Positions 23,125 to 30,964 of a DNA stretch of 64,000 nucleotides are shown piece by piece. The translations under genes were made by a program, and so were the position numbers. Source of the DNA: Oscillospiraceae bacterium (GTDB lineage: Bacteria; Bacillota; Clostridia; Oscillospirales; Oscillospiraceae); the NCBI GenBank assembly GCA_015067615.1, contig SVMD01000005.1, forward strand, positions 62,001-126,000. Reading direction: 5' to 3'. The notes under the pieces are model-generated. The model did no database searches and was not told where the DNA came from. It saw only the letters and a program-made list of their open reading frames with translations. Every line of letters starts with the position of its first letter. Within the stretch, counting starts at the first letter, position 1.

Positions 23125-23685
23125 ATGAACCATCTGGGAACAAAAATGATCGAAACGGAGAGACTAATCCTGCGGCCCTTCACGGAGGAGGACGCGGAAG
23201 CCATGTTCCGCAACTGGGCCTCCGATTCGGAGGTGACAAAATACCTGACCTGGCCCACCCATGACAGTGTGGAGGTCAGCCGGTTTGTCTTACATGACTG
23301 GGTCAGCCATTATGCCGAGCCCAACTACTACCAGTGGGCCATTGTGCCGAAAGATCTGGGTGAGCCCATCGGCTCCATCGCCGCGGTACAGGTCAGCGAT
23401 GCTGCCCAGTGGGTGGAGATCGGTTACTGTATCGGCAAGAATTGGTGGCATAAGGGGTATGTATCGGAAGCCCTGAAGGCGTTGATCGCTTTCTTCTTCG
23501 ACCAAGTGGGCGTGGGCCGGATCCAGGCCCGGCATGATCCCCGGAACCCCAACTCCGGTGCTGTGATGCGCAAATGTGGCATGGTATGTGAGGGAACCCT
23601 GCGCCGGGGGGACCGGAACAACCAGGGCATCTGCGACGTGGTGGTCTACAGCATTTTGCGGGAGGAATACGATGCTTACCAATGA
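23125..23685 (+). CDS. GNAT acetyltransferase (RimJ/RimL type)
   Basis: 186 residues. Starts MIETERLILRPFTEEDAEAMF, the signature of RimJ/RimL-like acetyltransferases, with the acetyl-CoA loop GYCIGKNWWHKGYVSEALKAL and the C-terminal NPNSGAVMRKCGM. It would acetylate a protein N terminus or a small amine; the acceptor is unknown. It follows the Nudix-HIT gene by 4 bases and overlaps the next GNAT gene by 14, so the three form one operon. Confidence 0.9.
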   Translation: MNHLGTKMIETERLILRPFTEEDAEAMFRNWASDSEVTKYLTWPTHDSVEVSRFVLHDWVSHYAEPNYYQWAIVPKDLGEPIGSIAAVQVSDAAQWVEIGYCIGKNWWHKGYVSEALKALIAFFFDQVGVGRIQARHDPRNPNSGAVMRKCGMVCEGTLRRGDRNNQGICDVVVYSILREEYDAYQ

Positions 23686-24445
23686 GGAAATCTGGCGCAT
23701 CGCCCTGAACCAGTCCGCCATCGACTATGGCTGCGACCCGGAGGATTTTCTGGCTGAGCGGGGAAAGGTGACGATATCCAAAGCCAATCCTGCGGCCCGG
23801 AAATATCTGCCCCTGCCCTTTGATTTGGATATGACCAGCTACGGCAACTGCATCGTGGCCCAGTGCAGCGAGAAGCTGGCACCGGTGGCGGAAGAATATA
23901 TGGCAAAATACGATGTGTCCCACGCCTTCGAAACGCCCCATTTGCAGGCCCTGGATGACATGCTGGCACCCCACGGCTTAAAAACTTGCTTCATGGCGGA
24001 GTACTTCCTGCCGGATGTGACACTTTTGAAGCCGCAGCCCTGCGATTATGAGCTGCGTGTGCTGACGCAGGCGGATTTTGCGGACCTGTATAAGCCGGAG
24101 TGGAGCGACGCCCTCTGTGCCGACCGGGCCCAGCTGGACGTGCTGGGGGTGGGTGCCTATGACGGAGATAAACTGGTGGGTCTTGCGGGCTGCTCCGCTG
24201 ACTGCGAGGATATGTGGCAGATTGGCGTGAATGTGCTGCCGGAGTATCGGAGGAAGGGCATTGCCTCCGCCATTACCTCCCGGCTGGCCCTGGAGATTCT
24301 GGATAGGGGAAAGGTGCCCTTCTACTGCGCCGCCTGGTGCAATCTGAAGTCTGTGAGAAATGCCATCAAATGCGGCTTCCGCCCCACCTGGGTTAATGTC
24401 ACCGCCCGGGATACGGCCTTTGTGAAGAAAATGAATGAGAGATAA
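23672..24445 (+). CDS. GNAT acetyltransferase with N-terminal extension
   Basis: 257 residues from the ATG at 23672 (GGGAGGAATACG before it). The first 130 residues have no recognised domain (LTNEEIWRIALNQSAIDYGC is reminiscent of a family of two-domain GNATs), and the acetyl-CoA loop IGVNVLPEYRRKGIASAITS lies in the C-terminal half (about residues 187-206). Acceptor unknown. Its TAA stop (24443-24445) is formed by the first bases of an intergenic repeat's inverted end, so the original C terminus may have been slightly different. Confidence 0.85.
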   Translation: MLTNEEIWRIALNQSAIDYGCDPEDFLAERGKVTISKANPAARKYLPLPFDLDMTSYGNCIVAQCSEKLAPVAEEYMAKYDVSHAFETPHLQALDDMLAPHGLKTCFMAEYFLPDVTLLKPQPCDYELRVLTQADFADLYKPEWSDALCADRAQLDVLGVGAYDGDKLVGLAGCSADCEDMWQIGVNVLPEYRRKGIASAITSRLALEILDRGKVPFYCAAWCNLKSVRNAIKCGFRPTWVNVTARDTAFVKKMNER

Positions 24446-24683
24446 ATTATCGTTTACAAGAGCTTCCCCCCGGGGGGAAGCTGGCACCGCGTAAGCGGTG
24501 ACTGATGAGGGGACAAGTCTGCGATGACTGGAAATGCAATGGTTTTCCAACTGCGGTCCCCTCATCCATTTGTTGCGGTGCGCTTGCCACCGGCAAGCGA
24601 TTGATTTTGATTCGCTGCGCGGAGCACCACCCTTCGGGGCACCTTCCCCCCAGGGGGAAGGTATTACGCTAAGCGATCATTTA
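24443..24683. repeat. Intergenic inverted-end repeat, longer variant
   Basis: Ends TAAATTATCGTTTA (24443) and CTAAGCGATCATTTA (24669-24683). At 241 bp it is the longest copy. The core begins with a CTTCCCCCCGGGGGGAAG hairpin, then CACCGC facing GCGGTG, a unique middle, and a CCTTCCCC/GGGGGAAGG hairpin at the end. It supplies the stop codon of the upstream gene. Confidence 0.75.
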
Positions 24684-24700
24684 CAACACCAACACGGAAC

Positions 24701-24729
24701 ACCGCCCGACTCTGGGCGGTATTCTTTTA
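24701..24729 (+). terminator. Terminator upstream of the SOS cassette
   Basis: Stem ACCGCCC (24701-24707) with GGGCGGT (24714-24720), then ATTCTTTT. It likely ends the Nudix-HIT/GNAT operon beyond the repeat. Confidence 0.65.
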
Positions 24730-24730
24730 C

Positions 24731-24759
24731 TTGACATTCTCGAACAGAAGTTCTATAAT
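24731..24759 (+). promoter_or_regulatory. Consensus promoter of the radical SAM/Y-polymerase cassette
   Basis: TTGACA (24731-24736), exact 17-bp spacer, TATAAT (24754-24759): a full-consensus promoter that must be strong unless repressed. The LexA-like box occupies the spacer. Confidence 0.9.
24741..24754. promoter_or_regulatory. LexA (DinR)-type SOS box
   Basis: CGAACAGAAGTTCT matches the Firmicute LexA consensus CGAACRNRYGTTYG at 12 of 14 positions, with perfect GAAC-N4-GTTC arms (24742-24753). It sits between the -35 and -10 boxes, the classical place for LexA repression, and the genes behind it are DNA-damage genes. Confidence 0.75.
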
Positions 24760-24783
24760 AACAAAAAGAAAGGGGGAAGGACG

Positions 24784-25647
24784 ATGCACTTTGTAAAGGC
24801 CAAAGGAATCATCGGGACCAATAATGGCATGAACATCTACCGGGGCTGCCAGCATGGGTGCATCTACTGCGACGCCCGAAGCAGCTGCTATCAGATGCAT
24901 CACATCTTCGAGGATATCGAGGTAAAGGAAAACGCCATCGAGCTGTTGGAAGCGGCGCTGAAGTCGAAACGAAAGCCCACCATGATCGGCACCGGGGCCA
25001 TGACGGACCCCTATATGCCTCTGGAAGAGCAGCTGCAAATGACCCGGCGGAGTCTGGAAGTGATCGAAAAGCAGGGCTTCGGCGCCACGGTGCTGACCAA
25101 ATCCGACCTGATTTTGCGGGACCTGGATTTGTTTCAAAGAATCCATGAAAAGACCAAGGCGGTGGCTCAAATCACTTTGACCACCCTGGATGATTCACTC
25201 AGCCGCCTCATCGAGCCCAATGTTTGCCCCACCTCCCGCCGGGTGGAGGTGCTGCGGGAATTTCAGAAAGCCGGGGTGCCCACGGTGGTCTGGTTCTGCC
25301 CCATTCTGCCCTTTCTGACGGATACGGAGGAGAATATCCGCGCCATCCTGGATGCCTGCCGGGATACCGGGGTGAAGGGCATCATCTGGTTCGGCCCCGG
25401 CGTGACCCTGCGGGAGGGGGACCGGGAATATTTTTATGCCAATCTGGATAAGAAGTTTCCGGGGCTGAAAGAGGAATACATCCGCCGCTACGGCGCATCC
25501 TATGAAGTCAACAGCCCCAACGCAAAGCACTTAAACCGGCTGTTCCACGAACTGTGCCGGCAGTACGGCATCTGGCACGATAACGACCAAATCTTTACAT
25601 ACCTGCACACGCTGGAAGAAAAAGAGGATCAGCTGAGTTTCTTTTAA
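24784..25647 (+). CDS. Radical SAM protein, spore photoproduct lyase-like
   Basis: 287 residues. The radical SAM cluster motif is CQHGCIYC (Cys22, Cys26, Cys29), followed by the SPL-like pattern KPTMIGTGAMTDPYMPLE and the strand VVWFCPILPFLTDT. It belongs to the SplB-like/Rv2578c-type group often called DNA repair photolyase-like. It would use a 4Fe-4S cluster and SAM; the actual lesion or substrate is unknown. Ribosome site GGGGGAAGG. First gene of a LexA-box operon with the Y-family polymerase 12 bases downstream, which argues for a DNA-damage role. Confidence 0.88.
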   Translation: MHFVKAKGIIGTNNGMNIYRGCQHGCIYCDARSSCYQMHHIFEDIEVKENAIELLEAALKSKRKPTMIGTGAMTDPYMPLEEQLQMTRRSLEVIEKQGFGATVLTKSDLILRDLDLFQRIHEKTKAVAQITLTTLDDSLSRLIEPNVCPTSRRVEVLREFQKAGVPTVVWFCPILPFLTDTEENIRAILDACRDTGVKGIIWFGPGVTLREGDREYFYANLDKKFPGLKEEYIRRYGASYEVNSPNAKHLNRLFHELCRQYGIWHDNDQIFTYLHTLEEKEDQLSFF

Positions 25648-25659
25648 GGAGAGGGGGGC

Positions 25660-27186
25660 ATGGAAGTGAAGCAGAAACAGTATATCGCCATTGACCTGAA
25701 ATCCTTCTATGCCTCTGTGGAGTGCATCGAGCGGGGGCTGGACCCCATGAAGACCAATCTGGTGGTGGCGGATGTGAGCCGGACGGAAAAGACCATTTGT
25801 CTGGCGGTTTCGCCGTCCCTAAAACGATATGGCATCCCCGGCCGGGCCCGGCTCTTTGAGGCCGTTCAGAAGCTGAAAGAGGTCAATGCCCTGCGCCGGG
25901 CTCAGGCCCCCAACCGGGAGTTCACCGGAAAATCCTGGGACGCCGAGGAGCTGGATGCCAATCCCAGCCTGGAGATCGACTACATCGCCGCGCCGCCCCG
26001 GATGGCCCACTACATGGAGCACAGCGCCAAAATCTACGAAACCTACCTCAAATATGTGGCCCCGGAGGATATCCACGTCTACTCCATCGACGAGGTGTTC
26101 ATCGACGCCACGCCCTATCTGAAGCTGAACAACATGAATGCCGAGGAATTCGCCCGGATGCTGATCCGGGATGTTTTAATAACCACCGGCATCACCGCCA
26201 CGGCGGGCATCGGAACCAATCTGTACCTGTGCAAGGTGGCCATGGACATCGTGGCGAAGAAAATGGAGCCGGACGAATACGGCGTCCGGCTGGCGACCTT
26301 AGATGAAATGTCCTACCGGCGACTGCTGTGGGATCATGAACCCCTGACGGACTTCTGGCGGGTGGGCCGGGGCTATGAGCGGAAGCTTCACAAGGTTGGT
26401 CTTCGGACCATGGGCGATGTGGCCCGGTGTTCTCTGGGCAGGGAGGACGAATTTTATAATGAGGATCTGCTCTACAAGCTCTTTGGCGTCAACGCGGAAC
26501 TGCTCATCGACCACGCCTGGGGCTGGGAGCCTGTGACCATCGCCGAGATCAAGTCCTACAAGCCCACCACCAATTCCATCAGCGCCGGGCAGGTGCTGCA
26601 CTGCCCCTACACCAATCAGAAGGCCCGGCTCATCACCCGGGAGATGGCGGACGGACTGGTACTGGACCTGGTGGATAAGGGGCTGGTGACGGATCAGTTG
26701 GTGCTGACCGTGGGCTACGATATCGAAAATCTGACGGACCCGGAGATCCGAAAGCATTACCGTGGGGACATAGTCACCGACCACTATGGCCGCCAGATCC
26801 CCAAGCACGCCCACGGCACGGTCAATCTGCCTCTGTACAATTCCTCCACCACCATCATTACGGAAGCCATGGTGGCCCTCTTTGACCGGATCACGGACCC
26901 CAATCTGCTGGTGCGCCGGATCACTGTGGTGGCCTGCCGGGTTCTGCCGGAGCATATGGCAGTGAGAAATACGGATTTTACCCAGCTGGATCTGTTCTCC
27001 GACCCGGAGGAGGAGACCCGGAAACAGCAGCAGGAGATGGAACTGAAGCGGGAAAAGCGCCGCCAGAGGGCGGTGCTGACCATCAAGAAGAAGTTCGGAA
27101 AAAATGCCATCGTCAAGGGCATGAACCTGGAAGAGGGCGCCACCGCCATGGACCGCAACGGCCAGATCGGCGGACATAAGGCGTGA
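25660..27186 (+). CDS. Y-family DNA polymerase (UmuC/UvrX-like)
   Basis: 508 residues. Catalytic palm motifs are AIDLKSFYASVECIERGLDP (N-terminal Asp) and YSIDEVFIDATPY (SIDE, the paired acidic residues); the little-finger region follows. A clean sliding-clamp-binding peptide QLDLF lies near the C terminus (about residue 442). The last 50 residues are Lys/Arg/Gln-rich. This matches the Bacillus YqjW/UvrX and plasmid UmuC-like translesion polymerases rather than DinB. It is co-transcribed with the SPL-like gene under the LexA box and is followed by a YolD gene, the partner seen in Bacillus. Confidence 0.92.
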   Translation: MEVKQKQYIAIDLKSFYASVECIERGLDPMKTNLVVADVSRTEKTICLAVSPSLKRYGIPGRARLFEAVQKLKEVNALRRAQAPNREFTGKSWDAEELDANPSLEIDYIAAPPRMAHYMEHSAKIYETYLKYVAPEDIHVYSIDEVFIDATPYLKLNNMNAEEFARMLIRDVLITTGITATAGIGTNLYLCKVAMDIVAKKMEPDEYGVRLATLDEMSYRRLLWDHEPLTDFWRVGRGYERKLHKVGLRTMGDVARCSLGREDEFYNEDLLYKLFGVNAELLIDHAWGWEPVTIAEIKSYKPTTNSISAGQVLHCPYTNQKARLITREMADGLVLDLVDKGLVTDQLVLTVGYDIENLTDPEIRKHYRGDIVTDHYGRQIPKHAHGTVNLPLYNSSTTIITEAMVALFDRITDPNLLVRRITVVACRVLPEHMAVRNTDFTQLDLFSDPEEETRKQQQEMELKREKRRQRAVLTIKKKFGKNAIVKGMNLEEGATAMDRNGQIGGHKA

Positions 27187-27386
27187 TAAATTATTGTTTA
27201 CAACAGAACCATTTCGTAGGGCGGGCTCATGAGCCCGCCGACCAGGTAACGGAATTTTATTGCTAAATCGGCGCATAATCCTGGATTGCAGCGCTAAACG
27301 GACTGCCCAGACAAATCGATGCGTCGGCGGGGTCATGACCCCGCCCTACAAAGGTATGTAGAATTCCTGCACGAAACGATCATTTA
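27187..27386. repeat. Intergenic inverted-end repeat, class B core
   Basis: Ends TAAATTATTGTTTA (27187) and CGAAACGATCATTTA (27372-27386). The core is the second class: GTAGGGCGGGCTCATGAGCC near the left and GGGGTCATGACCCCGCCCTAC near the right, in inverted orientation. It separates the polymerase and YolD genes without an obvious terminator. Confidence 0.75.
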
Positions 27387-27406
27387 CCGGATCAAAGGAG
27401 AACCTC

Positions 27407-27820
27407 ATGAAACCAACCCACAGATATGACGACATCATCAATCTGCCACGGCATGTGTCGGTGAAGCGCAGCCCCATGTCGAACTATGACCGGGCAGCCC
27501 AGTTTTCACCCTTTGCGGCCCTGACAGGCTACGAAGCCGTCATCGAGGAGACCGGCCGGCTGACGGATACCCGGATTGAGCTGGACGAGGGCGGAAAATA
27601 TCTTCTGGATGAGAAGCTTCAGTGGCTCCGGGAGCATCTGCCGGAAAATCCGGAGGTTACCCTGAAGGTCTTCTGCCCCGACAGCCGCAAAGCCGGGGGT
27701 GCTTATGAATCTATCACCGGCCATGTGAAAAAGATCGACCCGGTGAGCCGCTGTCTGGTGCTGTGCGAGGGAGATGTGATTGCCATTGACCGGATCTACG
27801 GCATCGAATGCGGCATATAG
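27407..27820 (+). CDS. YolD-like family protein
   Basis: 137 residues. The YolD signature is YDRAAQFSPFAALTGYEAVI (about residues 27-46), followed by a helical region and a C-terminal beta barrel-like DPVSRCLVLCEGDVIAIDRIYGIE. YolD proteins are encoded beside UmuC-like polymerases in Bacillus (yolD-uvrX) and are regarded as functional replacements for UmuD, but the mechanism is not established. Here it lies 220 bases behind the polymerase gene, separated only by a repeat, and so probably belongs to the same SOS unit. Ribosome site AAAGGAG. Confidence 0.88.
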   Translation: MKPTHRYDDIINLPRHVSVKRSPMSNYDRAAQFSPFAALTGYEAVIEETGRLTDTRIELDEGGKYLLDEKLQWLREHLPENPEVTLKVFCPDSRKAGGAYESITGHVKKIDPVSRCLVLCEGDVIAIDRIYGIECGI

Positions 27821-27823
27821 GGC

Positions 27824-27852
27824 TTGCCATTTTTCCGGCAGAGTGATATGAT
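27824..27852 (+). promoter_or_regulatory. Promoter of the aldo/keto reductase gene
   Basis: TTGCCA (27824-27829), 17-bp spacer, TATGAT (27847-27852), starting 4 bases after the YolD stop codon. Confidence 0.75.
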
Positions 27853-27882
27853 GAGGAAAATTATCACTCCCGGAGGGATTTT

Positions 27883-29061
27883 ATGAACTACCGCAAGGAT
27901 AAATACGGCAACGACCTTTCCATTCTGGGCTTTGGCTGCATGCGCTTTCAGCGCAAAGCCACCCAGATCGACCTGGAGGAGATGGAAAAAGAGGTTCTGT
28001 TTGCCATAGACCAGGGCGTCAATTATTTTGACACTGCCTACATCTATCCCGGCAGCGAGGCTGCCCTGGGAAAGGTACTGGAAAAGAACGGCCTGCGCCA
28101 TCAGGTCAATATCGCCACCAAGCTGCCCCACTACCTGGTCCGCACCAGGGATGGATTTGACAAGCTCTTCTATGAGGAGCTGCGCCGCCTGCGCACCGAC
28201 CATGTGGACTACTATCTGATGCACATGCTCAATGATGTGAAAAGCTGGGAACGGCTGAAAGCACTGGGCATTGAAAGCTGGATCGCGGAGAAGCAGGCCA
28301 AGGGTGAGATCCGTCAGGTGGGCTTCTCCTATCACGGCAATTCCGAAATGTTCTGCAAGGTTGTGGACCTGTATGACTGGGACTTTTGCCAGATCCAGTA
28401 TAACTACTTAGACGAGCATTCCCAGGCAGGCCGGAAGGGTTTGAACTATGCTCACAGCAAGGGCCTGCCGGTGATCATCATGGAGCCTCTCCGGGGCGGC
28501 AAGCTGGTGAACAACCTGCCTGACGGAGCGAAAAAGGCCTTTGATGCCATGCCTGTCAAGCGGACTCCCGCCGAATGGGGTCTGCGGTGGCTGTGGAACC
28601 AGAAAGAGGTCACCGTGGTGCTGTCCGGTATGAACTCCATGGAGATGGTCCGTGAGAATATCCGCACTGCTTCGGAGGTGCGCATCGGCGAACAGGGCGA
28701 GGTGGAACAGAAGCTCTACGCCGCGGTGGTGAAGGCCATCAACGAGAAGATGAAGGTGGGCTGCACCGCCTGCGGCTACTGCCAGCCCTGCCCCAAAGGC
28801 GTGGACATCCCCGGCATCTTTGCGCTGTATAACAGCTATTACGCTGAGCATAAGACCGCTGCCCAGTGGGACTATGTCAAATGCACCACCCTGCGGAAAA
28901 ATTCCTCCGCAGCTTCCCAGTGTATCGGCTGCGGCAAGTGCGAGCAGCACTGTCCCCAGGGCATTGCCATCCGGGAGGAACTGAAGAACGCCCAGAAGGT
29001 GCTGGAGACTCCTGCCTACAAGGTCATGAGCAAGGTCCTGGGCAAATTTGCCAGGTTTTAA
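27883..29061 (+). CDS. Aldo/keto reductase with C-terminal 4Fe-4S domain
   Basis: 392 residues. Residues 1-280 form the AKR barrel (LGFGCMRFQRK, catalytic region DQGVNYFDTAYIYPGSE with Asp and Tyr, ATKLP, VDYYLMHML). The C-terminal 110 residues hold two cluster motifs, CTACGYCQPCPKGVDIP and CIGCGKCEQHCPQ, giving a ferredoxin-like domain. This fusion is widespread in anaerobic Firmicutes; it probably reduces an aldehyde or ketone with electrons that can pass through the clusters. Substrate unknown. It is followed 9 bases later by a DMT exporter gene. Confidence 0.92.
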   Translation: MNYRKDKYGNDLSILGFGCMRFQRKATQIDLEEMEKEVLFAIDQGVNYFDTAYIYPGSEAALGKVLEKNGLRHQVNIATKLPHYLVRTRDGFDKLFYEELRRLRTDHVDYYLMHMLNDVKSWERLKALGIESWIAEKQAKGEIRQVGFSYHGNSEMFCKVVDLYDWDFCQIQYNYLDEHSQAGRKGLNYAHSKGLPVIIMEPLRGGKLVNNLPDGAKKAFDAMPVKRTPAEWGLRWLWNQKEVTVVLSGMNSMEMVRENIRTASEVRIGEQGEVEQKLYAAVVKAINEKMKVGCTACGYCQPCPKGVDIPGIFALYNSYYAEHKTAAQWDYVKCTTLRKNSSAASQCIGCGKCEQHCPQGIAIREELKNAQKVLETPAYKVMSKVLGKFARF

Positions 29062-29070
29062 GGAGACACT

Positions 29071-29952
29071 ATGAAGTATTTGGAAAAGCATCCCATGCCG
29101 GTCATCGTGGTGGGTATCATCGGCATTTCCCTCTCCGCCATCTTTGTCCGGTATTCCAGCGCCCCTTCGGCAGTGACTGCCGCCTGGCGGCTCCTGTGGA
29201 GCGTGGTGATGATGACGCCGCTGGTACTGGGCAGCGGACAGATCCGCCGGGAGCTGGCCCGGGCCGACAAAAAAGCCGCTGCCCTCAGCGGCTGCAGCGG
29301 TGTATTCCTGGCGGCCCATTTTATCTTGTGGTTTGATGCCCTGCATAAAACCAGTGTTGCCAGCGCGGCCACCCTGGTCTGCACGGAAGTGATCTGGGTG
29401 AGCCTGGGCTTCTGCCTGTTCCTGAAGGGCCGGATCAGCAAAAAGGCCGCAGGGGCCATTGCCGTGACGCTGCTGGGCAGCGTCCTCATCGCCCTGGCGG
29501 ATTCCGGAGAAGGGGAGGGCCATCTGGAGGGCGACATCCTGGCGGTGCTGGCAGCGGTCTGCTCCGCTGTGTACATGCTCTTCGGCCGCAGCGCCCAGAA
29601 AAAGCTCTCCACCACCGTGTACACCTACCTGGTCTACGGCTCCTGCGCCCTGGTGCTGGTGGTGATCTGCCTGATTCAGGGCAATGGGCTCCTGGCCTCC
29701 GGTATGAACCCGGTGGTCGTCGGCGCGGCACTGGCTCTGTTCTCTACCATTCTGGGCCATACCATCTTCTCCTGGGCGCTGAAATTCTACTCGCCCTCCT
29801 TCGTCTCTGCCTGCAAGCTCCTGGAGCCGGTGGGCGCCGGTATTCTGGCGGTGTTCCTGTTTGGAGAAATTCCCGCCCCCGTGGCCCTGCTGGGTGCGGT
29901 TTTGATTCTGGCTGGCGTGTGGTACTACTCCCGGATCGAGAAAAAGGCATAA
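29071..29952 (+). CDS. DMT-family (EamA) transporter
   Basis: 293 residues with ten predicted helices and two EamA repeats (VVGIIGISLSAIFVRYSSAPSAV in the first, AVLAAVCSAVYMLFGRSAQKK opening the second). EamA proteins export metabolites, often amino acids or drugs, or exchange them. It is transcribed behind the aldo/keto reductase gene (9-base gap; ribosome site AAGGAGAC). Substrate unknown. No clear terminator is visible after it; the next 500 bases are AT-rich and non-coding on this strand. Confidence 0.9.
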   Translation: MKYLEKHPMPVIVVGIIGISLSAIFVRYSSAPSAVTAAWRLLWSVVMMTPLVLGSGQIRRELARADKKAAALSGCSGVFLAAHFILWFDALHKTSVASAATLVCTEVIWVSLGFCLFLKGRISKKAAGAIAVTLLGSVLIALADSGEGEGHLEGDILAVLAAVCSAVYMLFGRSAQKKLSTTVYTYLVYGSCALVLVVICLIQGNGLLASGMNPVVVGAALALFSTILGHTIFSWALKFYSPSFVSACKLLEPVGAGILAVFLFGEIPAPVALLGAVLILAGVWYYSRIEKKA

Positions 29953-30033
29953 AAAATTAGCCCCAGTAAAAGACTGCGGCTTCGGTTTATAGTGTTGGTA
30001 ACGCATTGGCTTGTGGGCCCTTGCCGGCAAAAT

Positions 30034-30103
30034 GAAATGACCCTTGGCTGCAGCTTTCTTCTGTCACGTTAAGAAAACTTTTGTTGCAGGCAAGGGTCAT
30101 TTC
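30034..30103. repeat. Long stem-loop in AT-rich island
   Basis: GAAATGACCCTTG (30034-30046) and CAAGGGTCATTTC (30091-30103) pair perfectly over 13 bp; the stem continues after one mismatch with CTGCAG/TTGCAG-type pairs. It could be the remnant of a small mobile element's ends, or the terminator-like end of the minus-strand transcript that starts near 30325. Confidence 0.6.
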
Positions 30104-30119
30104 TGTTCATTCTTGGTAT

Positions 30120-30209
30120 CTAACATCTGTTGGTTAACCTCTCTTTCTGCGGATTTTGTTGGTGCTTTTTCATCCTTTTTCCGATAATCTTATATTCTTC
30201 TTCTATCAT
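30120..30209 (-). pseudogene. Remnant of an XRE-type regulator gene
   Basis: A 29-codon frame, MIEEEYKIIGKRMKKHQQNP and a few more residues, reads like the first helix of an XRE repressor (typically IIGKRIRKHRKQ...LTQE) and then stops. The surrounding 29.96-30.42 kb is AT-rich compared with its neighbours, holds hairpins (GCTCAAT/ATTGAGC near 30270-30290) and has a minus-strand promoter at 30332. Either a decayed regulator or a short structured transcript. Confidence 0.4.
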
Positions 30210-30331
30210 TTCCCTTCAGCGGGAAGCTCTCATAAGTTCGGTTTTCTGATGTTTTTCGCACCATTGCTCAATATTTTTATTGAGCTTTTAAGGATTTACC
30301 TGTACATTGGTATCACCCTTTCTTGTCTATA

Positions 30332-30359
30332 ATTATAGCAGAAAATTGCCCCTTTGCAA
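30332..30359 (-). promoter_or_regulatory. Promoter in the AT-rich island
   Basis: Minus strand TTGCAA (30359-30354), 16-bp spacer, TATAAT (30337-30332). Reads towards the XRE remnant and the long stem-loop. Confidence 0.6.
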
Positions 30360-30434
30360 GCCGCAATCCTTCACAAAGATACAAATGTGCATCTGTTAAG
30401 AACGCAGATTTTGCCGGAAAAGTTCAGATTTCGG

Positions 30435-30464
30435 TTGACTTGACCGGGAAATATCTGATATAAT
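30435..30464 (+). promoter_or_regulatory. Promoter of the AAC(6')-like gene
   Basis: TTGACT (30435-30440), 18-bp spacer, TATAAT (30459-30464). Confidence 0.75.
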
Positions 30465-30474
30465 ATTCATGTTC

Positions 30475-30500
30475 GCCGGGCCTGTGTGCCCGGCTTTTTT
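30475..30500 (+). terminator. Terminator-like hairpin at the start of the AAC(6')-like transcript
   Basis: Stem GCCGGGC (30475-30481) with GCCCGGC (30488-30494), then TTTTTT (30495-30500). It begins about 4 bases after the predicted transcription start and lies before the ribosome site, so it may act as an attenuator or a 5' stabiliser. Confidence 0.7.
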
Positions 30501-30520
30501 CAAAAACCGGAGGAAGCAAT

Positions 30521-30952
30521 ATGATCCGAAAGGCAAACTTCGAAGATTTGAAAACCCTTACTGCCCTGGCCATGAAGCTCTGGCCGGACCACAATGGGGC
30601 GGAGCTGGAAGCGGACCTGAGTGCCATCCTGGCGCTGAGCGATGCAGCCTTTTTCCTGGCAGAGGAGGATGGGGCAGTGGGCTTTGCCCAGTGCCAGCTG
30701 CGCCATGACTACGTGGAGGGCACGGAAGGTTCTCCTGTAGGCTACCTGGAGGGGATCTTCGTGGAGGAGTCCTGCCGGGGAAAGGGCATCGCAAAGGGGC
30801 TGCTTTCCGCCTGCGAGTGTTGGGCCAGAGAGCAGGGCTGCACCGAATTCGCCAGCGACTGTGAGCTTTCCAATACGGGCAGCCTGCGCTTTCACTTAAA
30901 TGTGGGGTTTCAGGAGGCCAACCGGATTATCTGTTTTGTCAAAAAACTGTAA
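30521..30952 (+). CDS. Aminoglycoside 6'-N-acetyltransferase-like GNAT
   Basis: 143 residues, the usual length of short AAC(6')-I enzymes. The segments FAQCQLRHDYVEGTEGSPVG, YLEGIFVEESCRGKGIAKGL, GCTEFASDCELSNTGSLRFH and NRIICFVKKL match the AAC(6')-Ib/Iaa-like pattern very closely, including the acetyl-CoA loop (RGKGIAKGL). It would acetylate the 6'-amino group of aminoglycosides such as tobramycin; whether it gives real resistance is untested, and anaerobes are intrinsically poor in aminoglycoside uptake. Ribosome site GGAGGAAG. Read from a promoter that runs straight into a terminator-like hairpin. Confidence 0.78.
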   Translation: MIRKANFEDLKTLTALAMKLWPDHNGAELEADLSAILALSDAAFFLAEEDGAVGFAQCQLRHDYVEGTEGSPVGYLEGIFVEESCRGKGIAKGLLSACECWAREQGCTEFASDCELSNTGSLRFHLNVGFQEANRIICFVKKL

Positions 30953-30964
30953 AGGAGCTGCGCT

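Noticed and set aside
24741-24754. LexA-like sites elsewhere, such as GTTCGAAC at 49372
   Set aside because: That sequence is the reverse arrangement (GTTC-GAAC) without the 4-base spacer and lies inside an RNA stem-loop, so it is not a LexA site.
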